DNA from: Elusimicrobiales bacterium
GTDB taxonomy: Bacteria > Elusimicrobiota > Elusimicrobia > Elusimicrobiales > UBA9959
DNA length: 64,000 nucleotides
NCBI GenBank assembly: GCA_028713125.1
Contig: JAQTOU010000002.1
Location: forward strand, 206,583-270,582
Reading direction: 5' to 3'
The notes beneath the pieces are model-generated. The model saw only the letters and a list, made by a program, of their open reading frames with translations, was not told where the DNA came from and did no database searches. The stretch's first letter is position 1; every line of letters begins with the position of its first letter. Of the stretch, positions 19,211 through 26,742 are shown piece by piece. The translations under genes were made by a program, and so were the position numbers.

Positions 19211-20157
19211 AAAAGGTCCTTATAGCCGACAAAGCCGATCCCCTTTGCGAGAAAGTCCTGAAGGACAGGGGCCTCGAGGCCGTGGTAAAGACCGGCATGA
19301 AGCCGGAGGAGCTTAAGGCCTGCGCGCACGAGTTCGACGCTATCATCGTCCGCTCGGCCACTACCCTCACCCGCGAGATCATCGAGGCCGCCAAAAACCT
19401 GAAGGCCGTGGCCCGCGCCGGTTCCGGAGTCGATAATATCGACGTCCTCGCCTGCATCGAGAAGAAAGTACTTGTAATGAACACCCCCTTCGGCAATACC
19501 GTCTCCACCGGCGAGCACGCGATAGCCATGATGATGGCCCTGGCCCGCCATATCCCGCAGGCCAACGCCTCCACCCACGCCGGCAAATGGGAGAAGAAGA
19601 AATTCGAGGGCGTAGAGATCACCGGCAAGACGCTGGGCGTTATCGGCTGCGGCAATATCGGCGCCGTGGTGGCCGACCGCGCCAGGGGCCTGAAGATGAA
19701 CGTGATCGTTTTCGATCCCGTGATGAACGCCGAGCGCTCCCGCGAGCTGGGCGTGAAGATGGTGACCCTGGACGAACTGTATGCGAAGTCTGATTTCATA
19801 ACCTACCATGTGACCATAAACCCGGCCACCAAGGGCATGCTTAACAAGGACGCTATCGCCAAAATGAAAAAAGGCGTGCGCCTGATCAACTGCGCCCGCG
19901 GCGGCATCATGGTGGAAGAGGACATAAAGGCGGGCATCGAGAGCGGCCAGATAGCCGGCTTCGCCTGCGACGTCTACGCCAAGGAGCCCGCCACGGACCA
20001 TATCTTCTTCGGGATGGAGAAGGTGATCTGCACCCCCCATATCGCGGCTTCCACCAAGGACGCCCAGGTGACCGTGGCCAGGCAGGCGGCGGAGCAGATA
20101 GCCGATTACCTGCTGAGCGGCAAGCGCACCCACGCCGTCAACGGCGATAAAATATAG
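19207..20157 (+). CDS. serA: D-3-phosphoglycerate dehydrogenase, short form
   Basis: SerA oxidises 3-phosphoglycerate with NAD, the first step of serine synthesis. The 316 residues make the short form without a C-terminal ACT domain, so serine feedback through ACT is not expected. The NAD-binding motif is [18 protein letters not shown]; catalytic residues of the family are in [11 protein letters not shown] (Arg), the following Glu region, and CTPHIAAST (His). It overlaps serC by four bases and is seven bases before the DUF1015 gene, making a compact serine operon. No phosphoserine phosphatase (serB) is next to it. Confidence 0.94.
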   Translation: MKKVLIADKADPLCEKVLKDRGLEAVVKTGMKPEELKACAHEFDAIIVRSATTLTREIIEAAKNLKAVARAGSGVDNIDVLACIEKKVLVMNTPFGNTVSTGEHAIAMMMALARHIPQANASTHAGKWEKKKFEGVEITGKTLGVIGCGNIGAVVADRARGLKMNVIVFDPVMNAERSRELGVKMVTLDELYAKSDFITYHVTINPATKGMLNKDAIAKMKKGVRLINCARGGIMVEEDIKAGIESGQIAGFACDVYAKEPATDHIFFGMEKVICTPHIAASTKDAQVTVARQAAEQIADYLLSGKRTHAVNGDKI

Positions 20158-20164
20158 GCGCATT

Positions 20165-21421
20165 ATGACAAAGCTGCCTTTATTCACCCCGATCTACGGC
20201 ATCCTGCCCGCGAAAGGCAAGGCGCAGGAAATAATCGCGCCGCCCTACGACGTGCTTGATTCGGAGGAGGCCCGCGAGCTCGCCAAGGGCAAGCCGCTCA
20301 GCTTCCTGCACGTTTCCAAGGCGGAGATAGACCTGCCTCCGGGCACCGACGTGCATTCGGAGGCGGTCTATAAGAAAGCGGCCGAGAACTTCGGAAAAAT
20401 GCTGGCGGAGGGCGCGCTGGTCAGGCAGAGCAAGCCCTGCTTCTACGCGTACCGCCTGCAGATGGGGGCGCATATCCAGACCGGCCTGATGGTGGGGGCC
20501 TGCGTCGACGACTACGACGCCAACCGCATCCGCAAGCACGAATTCACCCGCCCGGTAAAGGAAGACGACCGCGTCAACCAGATAAAATACGTGAAGGCCC
20601 AGACCGGCCCCGGCATCATCGCCTACAAGCAGGTCCCGGAGATCGACGCCGTCATCAGGAAGAACGTGAAGAAAGACCCGCTGTTCTCCGCCACCGGGCA
20701 GGGCGGCGTGATCCACACGCTCTGGCTGATCGACGAGGCCGCCGATATCAAGGCCATCTCGGACGCTTCCGAAAAACAGAAGACCGTCTACATCGCCGAC
20801 GGCCACCACCGCTCGGCGGCCGCCAGCCGCGTGAAGAAACTCATGGTGGAGCAGCGCGGCGCGGCCCATACCGGCACCGAGCCCTACAACGTCTACCTGG
20901 CCGCGGCCTTCCCGGTGAACGAGATGAAGATCTGGGATTATAACCGCGTAGTGAAGGACCTGAACGGCCTTGCGCCGGAGGCCTTCCTGGCGGCGGTGAA
21001 AAAAAGTTTCGAAGTGAAGGAGACGAAGGGCCAGGCCAAGCCCGCCGCGCGGCGCGAATTCGGCCTTTACCTGGGCGGCAAGTGGTACCTGCTGAAGCCC
21101 GTGGTGAAGACCCCGTCGAAAGAAGAGGACCCCGTGAAGGCGCTGGACGTCAGCGTGCTGTCCGACCTGGTGCTGGATAAAGTGCTGGGCATCAGGGACC
21201 TCCGCAAATCCGACCGCGTCGACTTCGTCGGCGGCATCCGCGGCCTGGGCGAGCTCGAGAAGCGCGTCGACTCCGGGGAAATGGCGGCCGCTTTCGCGCT
21301 GCACGCCACCTCGCTCGACGAGCTTATCTCCGTGGCGGACGACAACCAGGTGATGCCGCCCAAGTCCACCTGGTTCGAGCCTAAGCTGGCCGACGGCGTT
21401 GTTTCCAACCCGCTCCTGTGA
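20165..21421 (+). CDS. DUF1015 family protein
   Basis: The protein has 418 residues. The family DUF1015 is recognised by the start LPLFTPIYGILPAKG followed by APPYDVLDSEEAREL and by the central IADGHHRSAAASRV. It has no proven reaction; the conserved His-Arg-rich centre resembles ParB-like nucleotide-binding folds. Genes of this family often sit beside serA and serC in anaerobic bacteria, as here. A link to serine or phosphoserine metabolism, for example a kinase-like or phosphatase-like step in place of SerB, is an inference from context only. Confidence 0.88.
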   Translation: MTKLPLFTPIYGILPAKGKAQEIIAPPYDVLDSEEARELAKGKPLSFLHVSKAEIDLPPGTDVHSEAVYKKAAENFGKMLAEGALVRQSKPCFYAYRLQMGAHIQTGLMVGACVDDYDANRIRKHEFTRPVKEDDRVNQIKYVKAQTGPGIIAYKQVPEIDAVIRKNVKKDPLFSATGQGGVIHTLWLIDEAADIKAISDASEKQKTVYIADGHHRSAAASRVKKLMVEQRGAAHTGTEPYNVYLAAAFPVNEMKIWDYNRVVKDLNGLAPEAFLAAVKKSFEVKETKGQAKPAARREFGLYLGGKWYLLKPVVKTPSKEEDPVKALDVSVLSDLVLDKVLGIRDLRKSDRVDFVGGIRGLGELEKRVDSGEMAAAFALHATSLDELISVADDNQVMPPKSTWFEPKLADGVVSNPLL

Positions 21422-21480
21422 AGCGGATATTTATCCCCGTCTTATAGTAAAATACAGGCGGGGGACAAAACCGGAATATC

Positions 21481-21906
21481 ATGACGCATAAAATACTTAT
21501 CGTGGATGACGAAGAGAACGTGCTCTTTATCATTAAACAGGCTTTCGTAGGCCACTGCGAAGTCCTGACCGCCGCGAGCGGAGAGGCCGGCCTCGAAATG
21601 ATCCGGAAGGAAAAGCCCGCTATGGTCTTCCTGGATATCTCGATGCCGGGGCTATCCGGGATAAGGGTGCTCGAGATGATAAAGGACACGGGCCAGGCGC
21701 CCATAGTGTGGATGCTTACCGGCAACGAGGACCTCGAGACCGCGGCCCTTACCCTTAAAAGCGGCGCCAGCGGCTACATCACCAAGCCTTTCGAAATAGA
21801 GAGGATGCGCGCCGTGGTGCTTAACACCCTGAGCGACCTCGAAAAAACGAAGAACGAGTCCAAGGCCGAAGACAAGCCCTGGCACGTTGAAAAAAAACCC
21901 AAGTAA
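21481..21906 (+). CDS. Single-domain response regulator
   Basis: The protein has 141 residues: a CheY-like receiver with acidic pocket DDEE, phospho-acceptor Asp in VFLDISMPGLSG, Thr in MLTGN and Lys-Pro in YITKPF. A charged, Lys-rich tail of about 20 residues follows and there is no output domain. A TAAAAT hexamer at 21448-21453 could be its -10 box. The next gene begins directly after its stop, so the two are probably co-translated. No histidine kinase is adjacent, so its partner is unknown. Confidence 0.9.
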   Translation: MTHKILIVDDEENVLFIIKQAFVGHCEVLTAASGEAGLEMIRKEKPAMVFLDISMPGLSGIRVLEMIKDTGQAPIVWMLTGNEDLETAALTLKSGASGYITKPFEIERMRAVVLNTLSDLEKTKNESKAEDKPWHVEKKPK

Positions 21907-22596
21907 GTGAAAAAGAATCAGGCCTTCTCTTGTTTCAGCGCGGAGCACCTGTCCGTTTTGCGCCGTCTCGATACCCCGCGCAAGGTCCAGGATTACCTGG
22001 ATTACGAACTTTCCTACAATGACGGCAAGCCGAACACCTGCTTCTCCCCGCTTAAGGTCCTGAAAGAAAAGAAAGCCCACTGCATAGAGGGGGCGATGTT
22101 CGCCGCCGCGGCCTTCCTTTTTCACGGCCGGCGCTCTATGCTCCTGGACCTGCGCGCCAATCCCCGCGACGACGACCATGTGATAGCGCCCTTCGTGAGT
22201 AACGGCCGCTGGGGGGCCGTCGCCCAGTCGCATTTTTGCGGCCTCCGCTACCGGGAACCGGTCTATAAGTCCTTCGGCGAACTGGCCCGCAGCTACTTCG
22301 AATTCTATTACAACGGCGGCGGGGAGAAAACGCTGCGCGAATTCTCCGGGCCGCTGGACACCGCGGCGCTTAAGCCGGAGTGGCTCTGCTCGGAGAAGAA
22401 CGTTTTTTTCGTGAGCAGGAAGCTGGACTCCGTCCGGCATTACAGGATGCTCGGGCCCCTGCCGGAAAAAGAGCTGCGCCGCGCCGATTCTTTGCTGCTC
22501 GAAGCGGAAGTGCTCGGCGGTTCGCGGGCGCCTCTCATCCGCCGCCGGCCGCGCCCGTATTCCGAATTAAAAGGAAAGCATGCAAACGCGGTCTGA
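21907..22596 (+). CDS. Transglutaminase-like cysteine protein
   Basis: The protein has 229 residues and starts with GTG immediately after the upstream stop codon. The middle holds a likely catalytic Cys in KAHCIEGAMFAAAAF and a His in DDDHVIAPF, about 50 residues apart, which is the spacing of the papain-like transglutaminase superfamily. Such proteins cleave or cross-link peptides or act as amidases; the substrate is not known. It has no signal peptide and so is probably cytoplasmic. Its 3' end overlaps the following gene by 17 bases. Confidence 0.7.
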   Translation: MKKNQAFSCFSAEHLSVLRRLDTPRKVQDYLDYELSYNDGKPNTCFSPLKVLKEKKAHCIEGAMFAAAAFLFHGRRSMLLDLRANPRDDDHVIAPFVSNGRWGAVAQSHFCGLRYREPVYKSFGELARSYFEFYYNGGGEKTLREFSGPLDTAALKPEWLCSEKNVFFVSRKLDSVRHYRMLGPLPEKELRRADSLLLEAEVLGGSRAPLIRRRPRPYSELKGKHANAV

Positions 22597-22921
22597 TCTT
22601 CCCGGCGAGCCGGCTCCGCGCCCCTGCTGGTCCTGCGGAGCCTTAATCGGGGGGCGCGACAATTATTGCCGGAACTGCGGCAAGGGGCAGGACGGACATG
22701 TGCCCTGGCAGTATAAGCACTGGGGCGTCATAGCTGTCACGCTTTTAGGACTGGGGCCGATCAGCCTGATCTATGTCTGGCGGTCGCCGGTAATTTCGCG
22801 CAATGCCAAAATAGCGTATACCGTCGGGATAATCATCATCACCTGGTTCTTTATAAGTTCGCTTTACGGCATGTGGAACGCCGTCCAGGCCATGCTGGGC
22901 GGCGGGGCGCAGCAATATTAG
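22580..22921 (+). CDS. Small membrane protein with zinc ribbon
   Basis: The protein has 113 residues. Near the N terminus there are two Cys pairs, CWSCGALIGG and CRNCGKG, forming a short zinc ribbon of about 20 residues. Two hydrophobic segments follow at about 50-68 and 75-100. This layout is common in small bacterial proteins of unknown function. It overlaps the preceding gene by 17 bases and is nine bases before the acetyltransferase gene, so it is part of the same run of genes. Confidence 0.75.
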   Translation: MQTRSDLPGEPAPRPCWSCGALIGGRDNYCRNCGKGQDGHVPWQYKHWGVIAVTLLGLGPISLIYVWRSPVISRNAKIAYTVGIIIITWFFISSLYGMWNAVQAMLGGGAQQY

Positions 22922-22930
22922 GGGCTACCA

Positions 22931-23509
22931 ATGGAAATATTGAAGATAGCGGATGTATTCGGCGACCTGCCTGAGCTTGAAACGCCGCGCCTCCGGCTGA
23001 GGAAATTGAAGGCTGAGGACGCCCCCGAGATGTTTGAATACGCTTCAGACCCCGAGGTGGCCCGGGACGTTACCTGGGAGGCGCATCGGACCATGGAGGA
23101 CTCGCGTGGTTTTTTAAATTCGGTGGTACAGAAATACGCAAAGAAGGAAACCAGCGAATGGGGCCTGGTCCTGAAAGAGACCGGGAAGCTGGTCGGGACC
23201 TGCGGTTTTGTCTGGTGGAGGCCGGAGCACGCCAGGGCCGAATTCGGCTACGCCCTTTCCCGCAAATATTGGGGGCGCGGCCTTATGACCGAGGCTGCGG
23301 CCGCGGTCATCGCTTTCGCTTTCGGGAGAATGAAGCTGCACCGCCTGGAAGCCCGGTGCATAACCACCAATACGGGCTCCGAAAAAGTAATGCTAAAGAA
23401 CGGGATGAAGTACGAGGGATTGCTGCGCGACGTTGTATACGAGAAAGGCGGCTTCAAAAGCCTGAAGCTGTACTCTTTGCTGAAAGACGAATACCGGGGC
23501 GGCGTCTGA
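22931..23509 (+). CDS. GNAT acetyltransferase, RimJ/RimL type
   Basis: The protein has 192 residues. It opens with LETPRLRLRKLKAEDAPEMF and has the acetyl-CoA loop in LSRKYWGRGLMTEAAAAVIAF (the RGLMTEA segment), followed by RLEARCITTNTGSEKVMLKNG. These are hallmarks of the RimJ/RimL group, which acetylates N termini of proteins or small amines. The true substrate cannot be told. Its stop codon overlaps the probable start of the esterase gene. Confidence 0.9.
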   Translation: MEILKIADVFGDLPELETPRLRLRKLKAEDAPEMFEYASDPEVARDVTWEAHRTMEDSRGFLNSVVQKYAKKETSEWGLVLKETGKLVGTCGFVWWRPEHARAEFGYALSRKYWGRGLMTEAAAAVIAFAFGRMKLHRLEARCITTNTGSEKVMLKNGMKYEGLLRDVVYEKGGFKSLKLYSLLKDEYRGGV

Positions 23510-24459
23510 AAGTTATTTCCTTTTTTTTAGCCGCTTCGCTCTGCGGTCAGGCCCGCGCCGGGGTATCCTCCGGCGGCCTTAAACTGTTCACGCTTGAAGC
23601 CGGCGGGTATTCCCGCTCATACCGGGTTTACGCCCCGAAAGACCTGGAAAAAACAAAGAAATACCCGCTGCTCGTCATCCTTCACGGCGGGGGCGGGACA
23701 GGCAAAGGGATGCCCAGGCTTACCCGCGGCGGCTTTGAAAAACTCGCCGACAAGAACGGAGCGATACTGGCCTATCCCGACGGGATAGACAAGAACTGGA
23801 ACGACTACCGCGCCGATAAAAGCCGGAAAGCCCAGCGGGAGAACATAGATGATGTCTCTTTTATAAACAGCATGCTCGACGAGATCGGGAAAAACTATCC
23901 CGTAGATCCCGCGAGGGTTTACGCCGCCGGCATCTCCAACGGGGCGATGATGAGCTATACCCTGGCCTGCCGCGCTTCGGACCGGTTCGCGGCCGTAGCC
24001 CCCGTGGCCGGGGCTATGCCGGAGAACCTGGTTCCGCTCTGCGGTCCTTCGCGGCCTGTGCCGGTCCTGATAATAAGCGGGACTAAGGACGATCTGGTGC
24101 ACTGGGAGGGCGGGTACGTGACCGGGCCCTTCGGAAAGAAAAAACTTGGGAGGACCATCTCCGTAGAAAAAAGCCGGGACTTCTGGCTCGGGAAAGATTC
24201 CTGCGACGCGGGGAAAAAAGAAGTCTCGAAAGAGGATTCCGACCACGGGGACGGCACGGCAGTGGTCCGGGAGACCTATTCTTCCTGCGCGGCGGGCGGC
24301 GCCGTTGAATTCGTAAAGATAGACGGCGGCGGGCATACCTGGCCGGGCGGAATGCAATACCTGCCGGAGCTTGTAATAGGTAAAACTTCCCGCGAGCTGG
24401 ACGCTAACACCGAGATCTGGAACTTCTTTATGAAGCATCCTATGCTGTCTAAACCCTGA
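23506..24459 (+). CDS. Secreted esterase of the PHB-depolymerase / LpqC type, probable CTG start
   Basis: The mature part is an alpha/beta hydrolase of the LpqC / feruloyl-esterase group: oxyanion region LVILHGGGGTGKG, nucleophile Ser in GISNGAMMSY, Asp region in SGTKDDLVHW, and His in GGHTWPGG. It should hydrolyse an ester of a polymer or plant phenolic outside the cytoplasm. No ATG, GTG or TTG lies close to the coding start in this frame. A CTG at 23506, overlapping the upstream stop as cTGA, gives 317 residues beginning KVISFFLAASLCGQARAG, a perfect signal peptide. I therefore place the start there. Confidence 0.8.
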   Translation: MKVISFFLAASLCGQARAGVSSGGLKLFTLEAGGYSRSYRVYAPKDLEKTKKYPLLVILHGGGGTGKGMPRLTRGGFEKLADKNGAILAYPDGIDKNWNDYRADKSRKAQRENIDDVSFINSMLDEIGKNYPVDPARVYAAGISNGAMMSYTLACRASDRFAAVAPVAGAMPENLVPLCGPSRPVPVLIISGTKDDLVHWEGGYVTGPFGKKKLGRTISVEKSRDFWLGKDSCDAGKKEVSKEDSDHGDGTAVVRETYSSCAAGGAVEFVKIDGGGHTWPGGMQYLPELVIGKTSRELDANTEIWNFFMKHPMLSKP

Positions 24460-24500
24460 AAAGCCAGGTTTTTGCTAGAATATTCATATTCCCTCAGATT

Positions 24501-24569
24501 AAAGGAGGCGCAAATATGAAAAATATATACACTCAGATCATTAAAACCACCGCGGAAGCCGCCTCCTTT
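24501..24569 (+). promoter_or_regulatory. Inverted repeat that can hide a ribosome site
   Basis: The strong Shine-Dalgarno segment aaaggaggcg (24501-24510) is matched perfectly by cgcctccttt (24560-24569). The second arm lies inside the short reading frame that the ribosome site serves. The pair could switch translation of the leader, and perhaps of the RIO-kinase gene that follows. Confidence 0.5.
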
Positions 24570-24584
24570 TCACGCCTTAATTAA
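24516..24584 (+). CDS. Possible 22-residue leader peptide
   Basis: The frame begins with ATG six bases after a near-perfect ribosome site and encodes MKNIYTQIIKTTAEAASFSR plus two more residues before TAA. It lies in the 212-base gap between the esterase and the RIO-type kinase. Its coding sequence contains the arm that pairs back to its own ribosome site, so it may be a regulatory leader and not a functional protein. There is no run of one amino acid that would point to amino-acid attenuation. Confidence 0.4.
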   Translation: MKNIYTQIIKTTAEAASFSRLN

Positions 24585-24671
24585 TTGAATTAAACCGAAG
24601 AACTGACGGCTCCGCCACGGAGGCCGCCGCGCTTTGCCGCGCAGGCCCCGCTTATCTAAAACGGAGCTTAA

Positions 24672-25433
24672 ATGAAATATATAGAAGAGTCGTACCCCGG
24701 CGGCGCCTGCGCCTACCCGGAAGCGCTGAGGCAGTATTTCGACGACGGGACGATAGACGCTTATGAGCGCGTCCTGAGCGAGGGCAAGGAGGCGGTGGTG
24801 CACGTCGTCTCGAAAAGCGGCAGCGGCGGCAAAGTTTATTACGCCGCCAAGGTCTATAAGAAAAGGGAGGAGCGGGGTTTCAAGAACAGGGCGGATTATT
24901 TCGTGGAGCAGAACATGTATAAAAGGAGGGCCATGCTGGCCGTGCGCAAAAAGACCCGCTTCGGCCGGGAGGTGGAGGAGTCGGTCTGGCAGAACCGGGA
25001 GACGGCCTACCTGGAGGAGTTGCTCGCTGCCGGGGCGGATGTGCCCGCGCTGGTGAAAGCGGGACAGGACTCCTTCGTCATGGAATACCTGGGCGAAGGG
25101 GAGGAGCGCGCCCTCAAGCTTATTGAGGCGAGGGGGGAAATAAGCGACCCGCGCGCGACTTTCGCGCGGCTGATGAGCAATGTGGAGCTGTTCCTGCGCT
25201 GCAACATAGTGCACGGCGATCTTTCTCCATACAATGTGCTGTATCACAGGGGCAGGGCGGTCATAATAGACTTCCCGCAGGCTTCGGACCCAAGGAGGAA
25301 CCCGAATGCGAAAGCGCTTCTGCTTCGTGACCTGCGCAATCTCTGCGCTTTCTTCGCAAAGTGCGGCGTAACCGCCGACCCCGAGGCCGTCTTTGATGGG
25401 ATCTGGGACAGGTATCAGCTGAACAGGCTATAG
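24672..25433 (+). CDS. RIO1-type serine protein kinase
   Basis: The protein has 253 residues. The sequence has the RIO pattern: ATP-binding region GKEAVVHVVSKSG with Lys in YYAAKVYK, catalytic VHGDLSPYNVL, metal-binding IDFPQASDPRRNPNA, and the closing LLRDLRNLCAFF. RIO kinases act in ribosome maturation in archaea and eukaryotes; the bacterial members are scattered and their targets are unknown. All active-site residues are present. It is preceded by a possible regulated leader and followed by a terminator. Confidence 0.9.
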   Translation: MKYIEESYPGGACAYPEALRQYFDDGTIDAYERVLSEGKEAVVHVVSKSGSGGKVYYAAKVYKKREERGFKNRADYFVEQNMYKRRAMLAVRKKTRFGREVEESVWQNRETAYLEELLAAGADVPALVKAGQDSFVMEYLGEGEERALKLIEARGEISDPRATFARLMSNVELFLRCNIVHGDLSPYNVLYHRGRAVIIDFPQASDPRRNPNAKALLLRDLRNLCAFFAKCGVTADPEAVFDGIWDRYQLNRL

Positions 25434-25438
25434 GTCTT

Positions 25439-25463
25439 AAAAAGGCGCCTGGCGCCTTTTTGA
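25439..25463 (+). terminator. Intrinsic terminator after the RIO-type kinase
   Basis: aaaaaggcgcc at 25439-25449 pairs with ggcgccttttt at 25451-25461. It begins five bases after the stop. Its T-run overlaps the -35 box of the next promoter. Confidence 0.8.
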
Positions 25464-25488
25464 CAAGCGGGCTTTAAATTCGTAGATT
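25460..25488 (+). promoter_or_regulatory. Sigma-70 promoter of the small membrane protein gene
   Basis: Perfect TTGACA (25460-25465), exactly 17 bases, then TAGATT (25483-25488). Transcription would start near 25495; a GGAG ribosome site follows before the ATG at 25522. Confidence 0.8.
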
Positions 25489-25521
25489 AGAGGTATAGAG
25501 AGTTTTTTAAGGAGAAACAAT

Positions 25522-25926
25522 ATGAAGATACTTATTACATTAGCTTTAGTGGCTTTGCCTGCGGCCGCGCAGGCTTGCGGCATGTCCGGCGGCTACGGCC
25601 GCGGCGGCTGCAGCAGCTTCGCGCCCTTTCTTATCTGCGCGCTGATAGCGGCACTCGGCTACTGGGTGGCCCAGCACGCGGCCAAGGAAACCGCCAACTG
25701 CATCAAGAGGATGGGCTCCTGGACCGGAACGATCCTCGTAATTATCGGCCTGCTGGGTATCCTGTGCGCCGCCGGCAGCCATATCAAGCGGAATATGTCC
25801 TGCCACAGCAAGTGCCAGGAGCAGGGTATGGCGATGACTGACAACGATGAGAACGAAAAGAGTGAAATGACGGTGAAAGTCGAGGCCGTGAAAACTACCG
25901 CGCCCGCGAAGAAAGCGGCCAAATAG
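25522..25926 (+). CDS. Small Cys- and Gly-containing membrane protein, unknown
   Basis: The protein has 134 residues. It has a signal-like N terminus (ILITLALVALPAAAQA), then CGMSGGYGRGGCSS, a membrane segment at about 35-50, a second at about 70-87 (TGTILVIIGLLGILCAAG), and a charged C-terminal tail with HSKCQEQG ending in Lys/Ala. I do not recognise a family. It has its own strong promoter and its own terminator, so it is a single-gene unit that may be highly expressed. Confidence 0.75.
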   Translation: MKILITLALVALPAAAQACGMSGGYGRGGCSSFAPFLICALIAALGYWVAQHAAKETANCIKRMGSWTGTILVIIGLLGILCAAGSHIKRNMSCHSKCQEQGMAMTDNDENEKSEMTVKVEAVKTTAPAKKAAK

Positions 25927-25946
25927 TTACCCCGAAGCTAAGGAAA

Positions 25947-25981
25947 GAACAGCCGGCAGGCCGCCGGCTGTTCTTTTTTTT
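25947..25981 (+). terminator. Intrinsic terminator
   Basis: gaacagccggc (25947-25957) pairs with gccggctgttc (25963-25973), followed by eight T residues. It ends the small membrane protein gene. Confidence 0.88.
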
Positions 25982-26022
25982 GGCCGGAAGAACCAGCGCG
26001 GGTGAAATGCTAAAATAGTTCG

Positions 26023-26742
26023 ATGAAAGCGGTTGAAATATCCGGTCTCGTAAAAAAATACTCCGACTTTGAGGCCGTCTCCGGTCTGACTTTCGACGTG
26101 ACGGAAGGCGAGATCTTCGCCCTGGTAGGGCCGAACGGAGTGGGGAAATCCACCACGCTCAAAACCATAGCAACTATCCTCGCCCCTACCTCGGGGTCGG
26201 TGTCCGTTTTCGGCCTCGATACCGCGCGTGAAGCCCACGGCGTGAGGGAAATAATAAGCTATCTGCCGGAGGAAGCCGGCGCCTATAAGAACCTCACGGG
26301 CCGGGAATACCTCGATTTCATGGCGCTTGTCTTTTTGAGGGACAGGCAAAAGGCCGCGGCCGCGGTGGAATTCGGCAGTGAACTCTCCGGTCTTAAAGAC
26401 AGGCTGAAGGACAAGGTCAAGACCTACAGCAAAGGGATGACGCGCAAGCTTCTGCTCGCCCGCGCCGTGATGGTGAAGCCGAGGCTGGCTATCCTTGACG
26501 AGCCCACCAGCGGCCTGGACATAGTGAACGGCTACGAGATAAGGAAAACCATAAAGCAGCTCGCCGCCGGCGGGATGACTTTCCTGATCTCGAGCCATAA
26601 TATGTCCGAGATAGAGTTTCTTTCCGGGCGGATAGGGGTGATAAACAAGGGCAAGCTTCTCGCCTGCGACACCCCGGCCGCCCTAAAGACCCGTTTCGCT
26701 ACCGACGACCTGGAAGAAGTTTTTATAAAGCTCACCCAATGA
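26023..26742 (+). CDS. ABC transporter ATP-binding protein
   Basis: The 239-residue ATPase powers the membrane protein encoded next. Walker A is GPNGVGKSTT, the signature is TYSKGMTRKLLLARA, Walker B is LAILDEPTSGLD, and the switch His is in SSHNMSEI. The variant signature KGM and the pairing with an ABC-2 permease put it with NatA-type and multidrug exporters. A TAAAAT hexamer (26011-26016) ends seven bases before the ATG, so the message may be leaderless. The gene overlaps its permease by four bases. Confidence 0.94.
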   Translation: MKAVEISGLVKKYSDFEAVSGLTFDVTEGEIFALVGPNGVGKSTTLKTIATILAPTSGSVSVFGLDTAREAHGVREIISYLPEEAGAYKNLTGREYLDFMALVFLRDRQKAAAAVEFGSELSGLKDRLKDKVKTYSKGMTRKLLLARAVMVKPRLAILDEPTSGLDIVNGYEIRKTIKQLAAGGMTFLISSHNMSEIEFLSGRIGVINKGKLLACDTPAALKTRFATDDLEEVFIKLTQ

